Shown here: positions 35,840-46,862 of the stretch, one piece after another
Position numbering within the stretch: the first letter of the stretch is position 1
Layout of the letters: each line of letters opens with the position of its first letter
NCBI RefSeq assembly: GCF_001704415.2
Contig: NC_030808.1
Coordinates: forward strand, 83,484,594-83,548,593
Source: Capra hircus
Taxonomy: Eukaryota > Chordata > Mammalia > Artiodactyla > Bovidae
Length of the DNA stretch: 64,000 nucleotides
Reading direction: 5' to 3'
Translations under genes and position numbers: made by a program
The notes under the pieces: generated by a model
What the model saw: the letters and a program-made list of their open reading frames with translations, nothing else
The model's database searches: none
What the model was told of the DNA's origin: nothing

Positions 35840-36560
35840 CCGAATTCACCCCTGCAGCCTAGGTGTGGGCGCAAGGTTGGGGGCCCCACAGCCGGAAACC
35901 GAGGCCCGCAGGGCGCGGCGTTCCCCTCCCGGCTCCCGCGCTCCGGCCGGTTTCGGCATCGCGGCGCGGCGGCCGCCTAGCTGGAGCTCGTAGGAATGGG
36001 GACCGGCTCCGGGGAACTTCACCCTACACCCCGCCCCGGAGCTCTGGGCCCCCCAGCCTACCTGCTGCATCTGGATGGCGGCTCGGCCCAGGGTCGCGGT
36101 CGCCAAACGCCCGCCCGCAGGCCCGAATGAACAAAGGCGCCCCGGGGAGGGAACGTGCCTCTTTCCCCGCCGTACTCTCGGGCAGCGGGCAGCCCTGCCC
36201 CGCGGCGGATAGGGCGGCCCCAGCTTCCCGACGCCTGGCCTCGCGCTCCGGACCAGGGCCGCGAGCAGACGCCAAGCCCGGTGTCAGCTACAGCCTCGCC
36301 TCCTGGGCCCCAGAGCTCATTCCAACCTGAAGTCCTGGAGCCGCCGTGCGAGCGACTCTCCTCCCCTCTCGGCCCTGGCGACCTCGCCTGGTCCAGAGGA
36401 AGCAGAACAGACTCCTTTCCCGCAGTCCGGGAGCCACTCCGGCTGGGAGGCGCGGCGAGGCGGCCGGGCCGGGCAGGGGCGGGGCGGAGGCCAGGCCGGC
36501 CAGGAGCCCTTGCTGCGGACCAAGGGAATCCGTCTCCCCTCACAAAGAACAAACCAGATG
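35840..36560. promoter_or_regulatory. B3GNT5: CpG island, probable B3GNT5 promoter
   Basis: The only strongly G+C- and CpG-rich stretch in 64 kb. It has many CG dinucleotides and a perfect double GC box (ggggcggggcgg, 36476-36487) of the Sp1/KLF type. It lies about 12 kb upstream of the B3GNT5 coding exon on that gene's strand, where an alternative-first-exon promoter is expected, and deep inside the MCF2L2 intron. A minus-strand splice donor at 36060-36061 (CAG|GTAGG) is correctly oriented for B3GNT5. The long open frames across the island arise from its base composition. The island could also drive unannotated non-coding RNA on the + strand. Confidence 0.75.
36062..36330 (-). other. B3GNT5: Candidate non-coding first exon of B3GNT5
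   Basis: Minus-strand exon ending at 36062 with donor CAG|GTAGGCTGG. It would splice to the acceptor at 23989-23990. The start (near 36330) is only set by its position downstream of the GC box and is not determined. Inference; a cap-site map or spliced reads would decide. Confidence 0.35.
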
Positions 36561-37514
36561 AGGAGTTGTGAATTATCCCCGCCGAGCAGGCTGGAACTTT
36601 CCCCATTTAGTGATCCGGAAGAGAAGATTACATTTCCACCTACCCGGGGCCTGGGCCCCAGTTAGGATGCGGTGGATGCGGAGCAGTTTAAAAAGAGTAC
36701 GATTGATCACACATATTAATTCTATATGAAACAACTGATCTCCATATACATTGCATTAGGAGGCAGAATTTGTTGGACAAGTGATCCTTTCGTTCAGAAC
36801 ACGCAACGGATTACTCATCTACCGGAGATAAGTTTTGACTGATTGAGTCGCAGTTCTCTGAGCACCTTATTTCCCTTTTCAGAGCGAGAGTTCTAAGGGC
36901 AAGCTAGACTTTAAAAGATCTCTTGTCACACCGCTTACGCACCCCCGCTCCGAGCTTCAGGGGGCCTCAGTGACAAAAGAAGGAAACTCAATTTTACTGC
37001 ATACAGCTTTGCGACAGCGGTTCGTTTCAGGAATGCAATGGGCCGGTGGGAGAGACTCACTCCGCCCCGCGAGGAGTTTACTTTCAAGCCCAGCTTCATT
37101 TCAAAGAAAACGTAAAGCAAAACTCACCAGGACCAGCTCCTTAAACTCCCAAATCGCAGGTCGGCACTCCGCCGGCATGGGAACTAAAGTCATTGGTCTC
37201 CGGAACAAAACTTACTCGTTTTAAATTTTAGGCAGGGGCTGGGGGAGTTGGCTCTCGGTTGGGCTCGCTACCCCAGCGGGAAGCGGGCTGGAGCCGGCTG
37301 AAAGCTGGGGGACCCAATCAGGGGCTCGGCCCGTGTGCAGCCTGCTGCGTTTCCTGCACTCTCGGCGTCACTCCGAAGCCCAGCCTGGCCTGCCCGGTAG
37401 CCACCACCCCAGCGTGTAGGTGAAGGTGATGCGTCCCGCCTGTCTATTCCTGTCGGTGCAAGGCAGCTCCAGGAAGTGCTTCTCCACACCTCTTTAGTTA
37501 ATTGAGATTATTTA
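36561..37514. other. CpG-island shore; possible alternative minus-strand first exon
   Basis: Moderately G+C-rich. A second good minus-strand donor (CTG|GTGAGTT, last exon base 37128) follows a G+C-rich stretch up to about 37480 and could serve an alternative B3GNT5 first exon. No protein-coding gene recognised. Confidence 0.35.
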
Positions 37515-37526
37515 CTCAGATCATCA

Positions 37527-37731
37527 GACTCGCCTGGTGGCTGATGGTAAAGCGTCTGCCTACAATGCGGGAGACCCCACTTCAGTCCCTGGGTTGGGAA
37601 GATCTCCTGGAGAAGGAAATGGCAACCCACTCCAGTGTTCTTGCCTGGAAAATCCCATGGACGGAGGAGCCTGTAGGCTACAGTCCATGGGGTCGCAGAG
37701 TCGGACACGACTGAGCGACTTCACTTCACTG
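37527..37731 (+). mobile_element. Young Bov-tA SINE with 12-bp TSD
   Basis: Near-consensus body ('gatctcctggagaaggaaatggcaacccactccag', 'ggtcgcagagtcggacacgactgagcgacttcac'). Perfect direct repeats ctcagatcatca at 37515-37526 and 37732-37743 flank it. It sits close to the CpG island. Confidence 0.95.
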
Positions 37732-38410
37732 CTCAGATCATCAACTATGAGTCAGGATCCACCTGAATGTCCTCTTTGAGGTGTTTTCCCCATTCAGAAT
37801 ACTTAATACACATAGTAGACAAAATCAGAATATAAATTTCCACTGAAGGGAGGAAAGTATAAACAAATCATTTTGGGGGGGTTTGTTACTTATTCCCCAG
37901 ATGTTGTTCTAGCATCCTCCTTATAGAACAAATATTGTCATTGAATAGTGGTGATATTTTGAACGATTTTGTAATTGTACAATATTATTTAAGAATATGA
38001 CAGAAAAAAATTTAACCCTTTACTTCAGTAAAGTAAAAGCTGTGGATTTGTTATTGTAAAAGGAATTAAAATAAATAAATTTTTAAAAAAGGAATGGCAG
38101 GTAATGACTTGAAAGTAGATTATGGAATCAATTTGAAACTGTAAACACATCGTTGTACTTGTTATTTCTAGCTAGATTTTTAAAGAGGTGTTGTAATTGC
38201 TTTCTTTAGCTCCTTAGCATATGGAGCCATGCGATTATTTTCTTTTATATATTACCTATAGAGAGTGTGGCTTAGTATTGCTATTATCTACTCAGACCCA
38301 GTATTCCTATTATCTACTCAGACCTCATGGCATGTCTTATCACAGATAGAAATATTTAGGTATTTTGACTTGTAAGGGAGTCACTGACTGACCCATAAAT
38401 AAGCTAATTT

Positions 38411-38688
38411 ATTGTTGCTGCTGCTGCTGCTAAGTCGCTTCAGTCATGTCCGACTCTGTGCGACCTCATAGATGGCAGCTCATCAGGCTCCACCATTCCT
38501 GGGATTCTCCAGGCCAGAACACTGGAGTGGGTTGCCATTTCAACTTCTCTAATGCATGAAAGTGAAAAGTGAAAGTGAAGTCTCTCAGTCGTGTCCGACT
38601 CTTAGCGACCCCATGGACTGCAGCCCACCAGGCTCCTCCATCCATGGGATTCTCCAGGCAAGAGTACTGGAGTGGGGTGCCATTGCAA
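38411..38688 (-). mobile_element. Bov-A2 SINE (Bov-A dimer)
   Basis: Two tandem Bov-A units on the minus strand, separated by 'tgaaagtgaaaagtgaaagtgaag'. The (GCT)n tail (about 38415-38432) precedes 'aagtcgcttcagtcatgtccgac'. No tRNA-like head, as usual for Bov-A2. Confidence 0.93.
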
Positions 38689-41144
38689 ATCACCCCCTTT
38701 TACCTATGTGAAACAAAATCCTGATTATAAACCCACAGATATTCCCCTTAGGTATCATCTGTATATGTCAGATTTATGTACAAATGTTCAATTGCCGTTA
38801 TATTACCATCAGGTCATTTGGAACTAGGCCCACATAAGTCCAGGTATCGCACATGCGTATTCCACATGCTTACACACATGGGACTGTGTCCTATACAAAC
38901 TGACTGAAACATTGATAAATATATGTGAAAATCACATATTCACATCGACCTATATGAAGAGAGACAACCCAGACAGAAAGAGAAATGATTCAAAAGTAAG
39001 TCAAGACATTGGTGAAAGGATGTGGAGCTTTAGGTGGGAGGAGGGGAGAGGGTGTGGATAAGAGATGGGGATGAGCAAAGTGGTCCAGAATGCCTGACAG
39101 CTGCCCACGCATGCACAGGGAAGGCAGCTTTGTACATCTGGGAGGATTTCTTACAGCAAGCTGGCACCTTGTCCCACCCCAGGAAGAGAAGAAGAGGATG
39201 ATAGACTTCATGGTAACAAAGTACTCTGTTTTATCCAGAGGGAGTGCATAAAATTTTTGAAATTAGTTGGAGATAAAATTAACTGATAGCAGCAAAGCCG
39301 ACTTGACCATCACAAAGAATGAGGACAGTGTCACCTTGCCCTCGGTGTCCACAGTAGCTGCTTGTGAACCGAATCAACTAAAATTAGATTTATAAATGAC
39401 TTTTAATCTCACCATCAGGAATTTGCTTCACAGAGCACTAGAAAATTTAGGGAAGTGCTGGAAAAGAAAGACCTGTAGCATCAAGATGGTGAACTTGAAA
39501 GACGATAGAAATTACAATTTGCAAGTTAGAAAGGAGAAGATAAGGCCAATAAAGAGCAAAAGAAGAAGCAAATGTAGGAGAGAGAACCAGAGAGTACGAT
39601 ATGTGTTATTAGTTGTGGCGAAAGAAAACTGAAACGAGTACAAGAGAACCCGGGAGATGGTGGGAGCAAAAGAAACCCAAAGAGAGAAGTGTTATTGAAA
39701 TAATGAAAGGAGAACTGGTTGCTTAATGCCTAACACAGTTGAAGCATACCAACATAGTGCCAGGCTGACTTGTTCAGTTGCCCTTTCTGTAGGGAGATTT
39801 CCACACAGACCCTGTACAGGCCCTGCCCCATGAATTCAGACATACCACAAGCTATGTGTTCTGAAGCCAGTAAGAGTTCATGCAAGGCTTGGGCTGCTAG
39901 AGAGGTGAGGGTGGAATCCTGACTTAGTTCCTGCTGGCTACGAGATCTGGGCAAGCGACCTAACTTCTCTGTGCCCCATGGTAATTCCTGCCTGGAAGGG
40001 TGCAGTGAGGACTGATCACAGAGCAGTAACATGTACAAAATGCTGAGCAAGGCACCTCATGGCCTGGGTGGACAGGTTTCACTCTCACGTTCATTACAGG
40101 CTACAGAAAGCTCTTCTGACTTGGTGAGCAGGTCTTCCTGCTCTATCTCATCAGCTTCATTGCCATGAAGGGACCTGCTATGTTTCACATCTCTAGAGAT
40201 ACATTTTCTGTTAATAGAGCATCAGCAGTTAATGCGACATCTCCTTCACTGCCTCCTCCTCCTCTGCTGCCTACCACCTCCTTCTACCCACACATATATC
40301 CTTCTGGGCATTCTTTTCTCGCCACGTTTGCTCCTTGGTGATCTTATCATTTGCCTTCAATGCTTGATTTATATTTCTAACCGAGATTCCGAGCTCCAAA
40401 CTGGAAAGTCTTGACTTAAGTGTGTCACATCAGGCTTAAGCTTAACAGGTCTAAAATGAGATATTCAAATACCTGTTTGTGAAATGATGACTGGATGGGT
40501 GTTGGATGACCCCAAGAGCCAGAATCCTTCTCACCGGTGGACCCAGCCCAGGGCATTTGTTACATGTCAATAACAGTCAGTGGCATTTTATCACTGTATC
40601 AATATCTATGGATCTTTTTTCCCTACTCTTTGAATGACCTACACCTCTTAAAGGTGGAGATTACATCCTGCTCATCTCCAGTTCCCTTAAAAAACCCTTC
40701 TGCAATGCCTTGCAAAGAGTGAATATGTATTAACCACTGGTTGAATTCAATTTTTTGCTGAATGCTGCCCACATTCATCAAAAGTTCAACATTTTGGTCC
40801 AAGAAGCTTCATCCACAGTACAATGGCCCCAGTGTACTTCGCCTTCCATGTCCACAAGGCCCAAATGCTGACACTGGAGGCACACTATCCCCTTTCCTAC
40901 AGTTCTTGCTGTAGCTCTTGTGGTTTGGCACCATTCAACAGCCTGCCTCAGTTCTGGGATCTTGGCAGTTGTATGAAACCGTACTAGGTAGATCCAGAGC
41001 TGAAAGATGAAGGGAATTGACAGCACAAAGAGATACTCACCCACAGGCCATTCTAAGAACCCATTTTGTGTTTTTCTCTTCTGCATGGGTGGGGGGACCT
41101 CCTTAATACACCATCTCCTTCCGTCAGTACATAAGGGCATTTTT
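38689..41144. other. Intron with one MIR, no gene seen
   Basis: About 39930-40060 is a plus-strand MIR ('gatctgggcaagcgacctaacttctctgtgcccc...aaaatgctgagcaaggcacc'). The open frames at 39396-39632 and 40778-41140 show no family resemblance. Nothing else recognised. Confidence 0.45.
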
Positions 41145-41308
41145 CATATGTGCGTGCTTAGTTGCTCAGTCGCATCCGACTCTTTGTGACCCTATGGGCC
41201 ACAGCCTGCCAGGCTCCTCCGTCCATGGGATTTTCCTGGCAAGAATACCAGAGTGAGTTGCCATTCCTCCTCCAGGGGATCTCCCCAACCCAGGGATCAT
41301 CTCTCATA
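41145..41308 (-). mobile_element. Bov-tA SINE, head truncated
   Basis: 'gtgcttagttgctcagtcgcatccgactctttgtgacccta', 'cacagcctgccaggctcctccgtccatggg', then 'aacccagggatcatctc', where the tRNA-like head breaks off. Confidence 0.88.
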
Positions 41309-43050
41309 CCCTAAAACCCTCAGTAGGGGTCCAACAGGGACAGGGACAGTCTTGGAGATGCAGGTCCTACTTGCTGTGACCCTCCTTGGTGCAGTAGCAC
41401 TGTGCTATGGACTGAGTGGGCCTCACTTGGGGAAGATAGTGGGGGTAGAGGATTGACATGTGAATGAGGCTGGGACAGGTTTTCTTTCCATGTTGCAAAT
41501 GCTCAAACAGCACTTGTGACAATGACCCAGTACTAACTTCCTGCCAGTGGATCCTCAGCATTTCTCCTCCTCTCTCCACCTAAAGATCAGACATTCACTT
41601 TACACTCCCAGAGCCATGCAGCATTCTATACAGATTCCAGGGACTGCCTCTAATTCCATCTTTTTCTCTCCAAGCCAGGAGGGACACTTGATACTTGTGT
41701 AGGGACACTCTTGAATGCTACCTGATTAACACTTACATCTTAAAAGACAATTGGCACCAGCCTTCCGACAGTTATCTAAACTGAGGAAAACCTATTCGGG
41801 TCCTGTGATGAGATGGTACAGAGGAAAAGAAGAAAATCACAGTCCATGGAGATGTTCAGAAAATAGTTATTGACTATGATATGGGGACTGCGTGCTTGAC
41901 TCAGATGCAGTCATTTGTGATAGAAATTTTGCACTTAAGTTTGGTTGTACTAATATTTAAGGGACAACCAAAATATAATTCTCGCCCTTTTCTTAATAGT
42001 TAATAATTATTAAGCTCTCATTGCCTGCTTTATGGAGCATACATGGTTCAAATCCTATTCAAATTAATTCTAAAAAGCAGTTATAAGCTTGCTTCAGATT
42101 TGTATTGAGTATTATTTAAGATATGGATCATTAGTTAGGAATTTAAAATAGCTATTGTGAGATTTTTCTTATAGCAGCACTTCTCAAAAGCCAGTTCTAA
42201 AGTTCTTGATAAATCATGTTCTCTGAAAAAAAAAACAAACCTTTCATGAATTGGTCTTGATTAGTCTGATGGTCTAGGGTCATAAAGCCCAATATTAACA
42301 CCTATTTGCTCCTGTAAATATAGGGCTAGGAATCTTAGAAAGAGCAATACCTCAAGAAATAAGTTTCTAGCATAATAAACAAACAGACTATTTGGGGAGG
42401 AAAGGGATTAATAGATAGGATATCTGCTGGGTAGATAAAGATACAAATAGGCCTGCAGAAAGGTACAGAGGGTAGAGAAAGTAATGTGTCTTTTCAATGA
42501 TTCTTGATCTTTGACTGTTTTATACATACTTTTCTTTTACCTTTGGGAATTTCCTTTTTGCAATAGATTTCCCTTTGCGTAAGGCAGAAGCTTATTACCT
42601 CTTTCACAATTTCTTTCCTTTATGGGAAAATCATTAAGTTACTTGGATACTCCGGTTGGAATTAGTACCAATATGACCCTTTCCCGTGGACTGAGGTAGT
42701 AATGATTTTCCTATCAGCAGTATTCTAAGAGTCTCCTTGGTATCAGAAGTCTCTCCCATGAAGTCTTGTTATGCTTGGATTGCACATATGCTGATACACC
42801 ATGGCTTTGAGATTTGAGCCAGGTTCCTTGAATCCTAGGCAAAAAAATGGATTATGGGCTGAGCCACCCCTTTTTCTCTAACCTGCTTACCTGTGTCCTT
42901 ATTGTGTGGGCCCTGTCCCTTATGGAGCCATGCTGCCGAGTCCGAATATTGGGTACTATTTCAGTGGACTGACATTCGCCCTTGCCACACCAGTCTTTAG
43001 TTCTAGAGCTGGACATCCTGAACACAACCTCTTTCTGGCAGCACCAAGCC
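41309..43050. other. Intron, no gene seen
   Basis: Unique-looking sequence. No recognisable exon, RNA gene or repeat. Confidence 0.4.
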
Positions 43051-43310
43051 AGTAGTTTGACCTCAGTCAAGTCACTTAATGCTCTGAGTCCCAATTTCCT
43101 CTTCTGTGAAATGATAGTAACAGTTAGTACCTGCTCCTGCTTACAGAATTTGTGTCTGCTCCTTAAATCTACCATTCATCCATTCAGTAAATACTTATTG
43201 AGAATTTGCCTACTTGTAAGGTATGGGGACAAGGGATGGATGATAGGATATCTGTCCTGGAGGAGCTCTTTGTCAAGTGTTGAATGTATCAAGGAAGATG
43301 ATATGCATAT
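43051..43310 (+). repeat. MIR followed by L2-like 3' end
   Basis: 43055-43130 reads as a plus-strand MIR core ('gacctcagtcaagtcacttaatgctctgagtcccaatttcctcttctgtgaaatg'). 43165-43300 reads as L2-like ('ccattcatccattcagtaaatacttattgag...ctggaggagctc'). Confidence 0.55.
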
Positions 43311-43369
43311 TTAAAAAATAACTGTGGTTCACATCATGAGGTTAGCTATTATTTTAAAAATGGAAAATA

Positions 43370-43590
43370 GGGACTTCCCTGGTGGTCCAGTGGTTAAGAA
43401 TCTGTCTTACAATGCAGGGGACACAGGTTCAATCCCTGGTCTGGGAAGATCCCATGTGCTGTGGAGCAGCTAAGCCTGTGCCACAACTAGAGAGTCAGTG
43501 CACCGCAAGAAAGATCCCACATGATGCAACGAAGGTCCTGTTGTACCTGGACCTGACACAGACATGTAAATAAATGTTTAAAAAAAAAAG
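43370..43590 (+). mobile_element. CHR-type SINE
   Basis: 'gggacttccctggtggtccagtggttaagaatctgtcttacaatgcaggggacacaggttcaatccctgg' is the tRNA-like head. The body contains 'gtgccacaactagagagtcagtgcacc' and the copy ends in taaataaatgtttaaaaaaaa. Confidence 0.88.
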
Positions 43591-44360
43591 GAAAATAATA
43601 CGTGTTGATGAGGATGTGGAGATATTGGAACCCTGGTGCCTTGCTGGTGGGAATGTAAAATACTACAGTATGATGGTTCCTCAAATGTTAGAAAAAGAAT
43701 TACCGTATAATTTAGCAATTTTACTTCTGGGTATATACCCAAAGGAAGTGAAATCAATAACTCAACAGAGATTCACAAACTAATGTTCACGTTATTCACA
43801 ATAGCCAAAATGCAGAAACAACCCAAGTGGCCATCAACAAGCAAATGGATAAGCAAAATATGGTCTATGCAAACAATAGAAGATGTAAAGCCTTTAACAG
43901 GAATGAAATCTGATACATGCTACATCATGGATGAACTTTGAAAACATTGTGTTAAGTGAATTAAGCCAGATAAAAAATAATAAATGGTGTATGGTTCCAC
44001 TTACCTAGGCAAAATGATAGAAACAGAAAATGGAGTGTGGAATGGAGGTTACCAGGGCCTGAGAGGAGGAAGGACATTGTTAGTCTTTGATGGGGACAGA
44101 GTTTCAGTTTGGGTTGATGAAAAAGTTCTGCTGATGGTTGCACAACTTTGTGAATATATTTTAATTCCACTGAATCATACACTTAAAAATCATTTAAATG
44201 GCAAATTTCAAGACTTCCCTGGTGGTCCAGTGGTTAAGACTCCACACTTCCAATGCAGGGGGCTGTGGGTTCTATCCTGGTTGGGAACTAGAATCCGACA
44301 GGCCATGTGGCATGGCCAAAAATTTTTTAAATTAATGGAAATTTTTATGTAATATATATT
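43591..44360 (+). mobile_element. Old L1 3' UTR, split by a CHR SINE
   Basis: Mammalian L1M-type 3' region: 'gaaccctggtgccttgctggtgggaatg', 'acttctgggtatatacccaaaggaa', 'caatagccaaaatgcagaaacaacccaag', 'atgaactttgaaaacattgtgttaagtgaa...agccag'. It reaches 'aatggcaaattt' at about 44210 and resumes after the SINE as 'aatggaaatttttatgtaatatatattttactgcaa'. Confidence 0.85.
44212..44334 (+). mobile_element. CHR-type SINE inside the L1 3' end
   Basis: 'gacttccctggtggtccagtggttaagactccacacttccaatgcaggggg' head and 'catgtggcatggccaaaaa' end. Bordered by near-identical 'aatggcaaattt' (left) and 'aatggaaatttt' (right), a decayed TSD. Confidence 0.85.
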
Positions 44361-44387
44361 TTACTGCAACTCTTAAAAACTGGAGGA

Positions 44388-44514
44388 ATTCCCTGGCAGT
44401 CCAATAGTTAGGACTCCATCCTCTCACTGCCAAGAACCCTGGTTCATTCCCTGGTTGGGAAACTAAGATCCCATAAGCCATGTGATACAGCCAAAAAGAA
44501 AAACAATTATAATT
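44388..44514 (+). mobile_element. CHR-type SINE
   Basis: Diverged copy: 'ggaattccctggcagtccaatagttaggactccatc', 'ctggttcattccctggttgggaaactaagatccc', 'gtgatacagccaaaaagaaaaa'. Confidence 0.82.
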
Positions 44515-45567
44515 CCCAAAATACTACACGAATACAGGATTGTTAACTTGAATTAGGATAAATGGGATTGTGTTTGTAATCAATCCCTCTTTCAAAAAGT
44601 GCAGTATGCATGAAATTACTTTGTCATTATTTATTATGTGATATTGAAAAGTGAGCACCCATCCAGATAAACTTTAATAATAATTTATTTGTGCCCCGTC
44701 CTGCTCTAAAAAGAATTTAAGGTAGTTTACCCTAAACATATCAGAGTAATGAGATCAAATCCAGTCAACATCAGACCAAATATAGAAAGTGAGATATAAA
44801 ACAGAAGGAGCTGATGGCACATCAGTAACTGAGCAAGACTTTCAATTGATGGCACATTAGTAACTGTTAGCCTTCCAGAAAGTATAGAACTATTTATATT
44901 CATCAGACTTTTTATTAATGCTTAAAGTATCACTAATTTCAACACGGTCATCTTATGGATCCATAGTGTTTCAAATTGTTACCATTTATAGTTCTGGGAA
45001 TTTATTAAGCAATTATGGAACACCTAATCAAGCAGAAAAAGGATGTGAAACTAAGAGCCTGTTTTTGTAAGTCTGAAGCCTCAGGACCTATTCTGTGCTG
45101 AATGAAACAGGCTCCTGACATTCCCTGCCCTGTTGGCCAACTCAGACTCCTGCACCTTTCCCTGGGTCCCACCACCGCCTGGCACGATGGCCATCTCCTG
45201 CATTCGGGCCCCCCCTGCCTCCCACGCTCCCCACCCAGACCCTGCCCCAGCAGCCTGGTTCCCACAGGGCCCTGCGTGTAGCCAGGACTCCTAGCCCCTG
45301 CTCCCGTTTCCTCCTTCCTGGGTCACCCTCCTGTCTTGCTGCAAGTCCTCACTTCTTAGAGAGGAGAGGACAGTTCAGCTCTCACCTCCAGGACCTCTCC
45401 AGCCCACACCAATTCTTTCTCCTTGACATCCTACTGTGCATGCAGTCACACAGTAACTGAAAGGCCTATGACCTTTGCCTCTTTTCTTGTGAGAAATGAG
45501 AAGCAAGGTGTGATTAAACCAAAGATCATTTCATATATCTTATTCAAGAAGATAAGATAGACAAATT
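44515..45567. other. Intron, no gene seen
   Basis: A/T-rich, then a C-rich stretch (45110-45420) with few CG dinucleotides. The minus open frame at 45005-45265 is compositional. Nothing recognised. Confidence 0.4.
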
Positions 45568-45812
45568 GAGGAAGTGGCATTGAAACATATTCATTACCAT
45601 ATAGAAAATTAGATAGCCAGTGACAATTTGCTGTATGACTCAGGGAGCTCAACTCTGCTCTGTGGCAACCTACAGGGGTAGGCTGGGCTGGGAAGTAGGA
45701 GGGTGGTTCAAGAAGTAGGGGACATACCTCTGGGCAATTTACATTGATGTATGGCAGAAGCCAACACAACATCATAAAACAATTATCCTCCAATTAAAAA
45801 AAAATTTTCAGA
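45568..45812 (+). mobile_element. Ruminant L1 3' UTR end
   Basis: 'attgaaacatattcattaccatat', 'gctgtatgactcagggagctcaa', 'tacattgatgtatggcagaagccaacacaac', 'aattatcctccaattaaaaaaaa' match the 3' end of ruminant L1. Confidence 0.75.
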
Positions 45813-45814
45813 AA

Positions 45815-46195
45815 AGATGATAAGATGTTTAGCAAATGACCTATGAGAGTCAGTAGGGATACTCGAGCTGATCTAATCCATGAAGAAATGGAGGCCCCAA
45901 GAAAGAAAATGGCTTGTTCAAAGTTACCCTGCGTGTTAGAAGCAGAGATAGACCTGGAAACCTATTTTTCTGAAACTCAGTACTGTTATATCATCATGCT
46001 AGTTTCATTTCAATTTGTGTTTTATTTCATAATCAGCAAACAGGATTTTAAATGCACCCCCAAACATAGGCCAAGTGGGGCAACATAATGTGTTAGCGAG
46101 AACATTGACTTTGCCAAAGCCAAAGACATTGGGCAAGTCCATGCGTGGCTCTGGGCCCTTCTTTTTCCACTTGTAAAATAAGGATTAACTGATGG
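45815..46195. repeat. Two MIR fragments
   Basis: Minus-strand MIR at about 45870-45985 ('gaagaaatggaggccccaagaaagaaaatggcttgttcaaagttaccctg') and a plus-strand MIR at about 46095-46190 ('cattgggcaagtccatgcgtggctctgggcccttctttttccacttgtaaaataagg'). Confidence 0.5.
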
Positions 46196-46244
46196 TTTTT
46201 TGTTTGTTTGTTTTCTTTGACCATATTGCTACCCATTCTGAATC

Positions 46245-46445
46245 TTGTTGTTGTTCAGTCACTCAGTCATGTCTGACTCATTGCCACCGCATGGACTGCA
46301 GCATGCCAGGCTTCCTTGTCCTTTACTATCTCCCAGAGTTGGCTCAAACTCATGTCCATTGAGTCGATGATGCCACCCAACCATCAACAATCTCATCTTC
46401 TGTCTCCCCCTTCTCCTCCTGTCTTCTTTCCCAGCATCTGGATCA
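46245..46445 (-). mobile_element. BovB 3' end fragment
   Basis: 'ttgttgttcagtcactcagtcatgtctgactc', 'gccaggcttccttgtcctttactatctcccagagttggctc', 'gatgatgccacccaaccatc' then a break at 'cccagcatctgg'. Diverged copy. Confidence 0.88.
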
Positions 46446-46862
46446 TTCTGAATCTATGGGTTTGTATCTACCTTTTGAGCAAGCACCCTAAGAAAATTCT
46501 CTCACATGAATGGAGAGTCTTGAAATCCTGGGAGGAACATTGACAGTTGTGGGCAATTGATAAGGTTTTTAAGATGGAGAATGATGGTATAATGGAGTTG
46601 GAGCTTTAGGAGGGGCATAAACTGGTGGTCTGTATAATAGATTGATGGGAGTGAGATCTCAGGGGCACAAGTGAGCTGCTAGGATTGTGCCAAAGTATTC
46701 AAGATAAGAAGGCAGGGGAGTTTGCTCTGTATTGGAGGTACTGGAAATGGAGAATAAGTGGTAATTCCAAGAGGTGTGTTCAGAGATGAAAAGGCAAGAC
46801 TTGGTGGCAGATTGAATGTAAGCGATAATGGCAGGGAAGAATTTGCAATAACAACTGTGTTT

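Noticed and set aside
35863..36606. Several overlapping long open frames on both strands in the CpG island
   Set aside because: Stop codons are rare in G+C-rich DNA. The frames overlap each other on both strands, show only Pro/Arg/Gly/Ala-rich composition and resemble no family.
39290..39400. Open stretch reading 'KLTDSSKADLTITKNEDSVTLPSVSTVAACEP', considered as a processed pseudogene
   Set aside because: I could not place it in any family. It has an upstream in-frame stop, no homologous flanks and no poly(A) tail or TSD, so I left it out.
45005..45440. C-rich stretch considered as a second CpG island or exon
   Set aside because: CG dinucleotides are sparse despite the G+C content, and no splice-bounded conserved peptide is visible.
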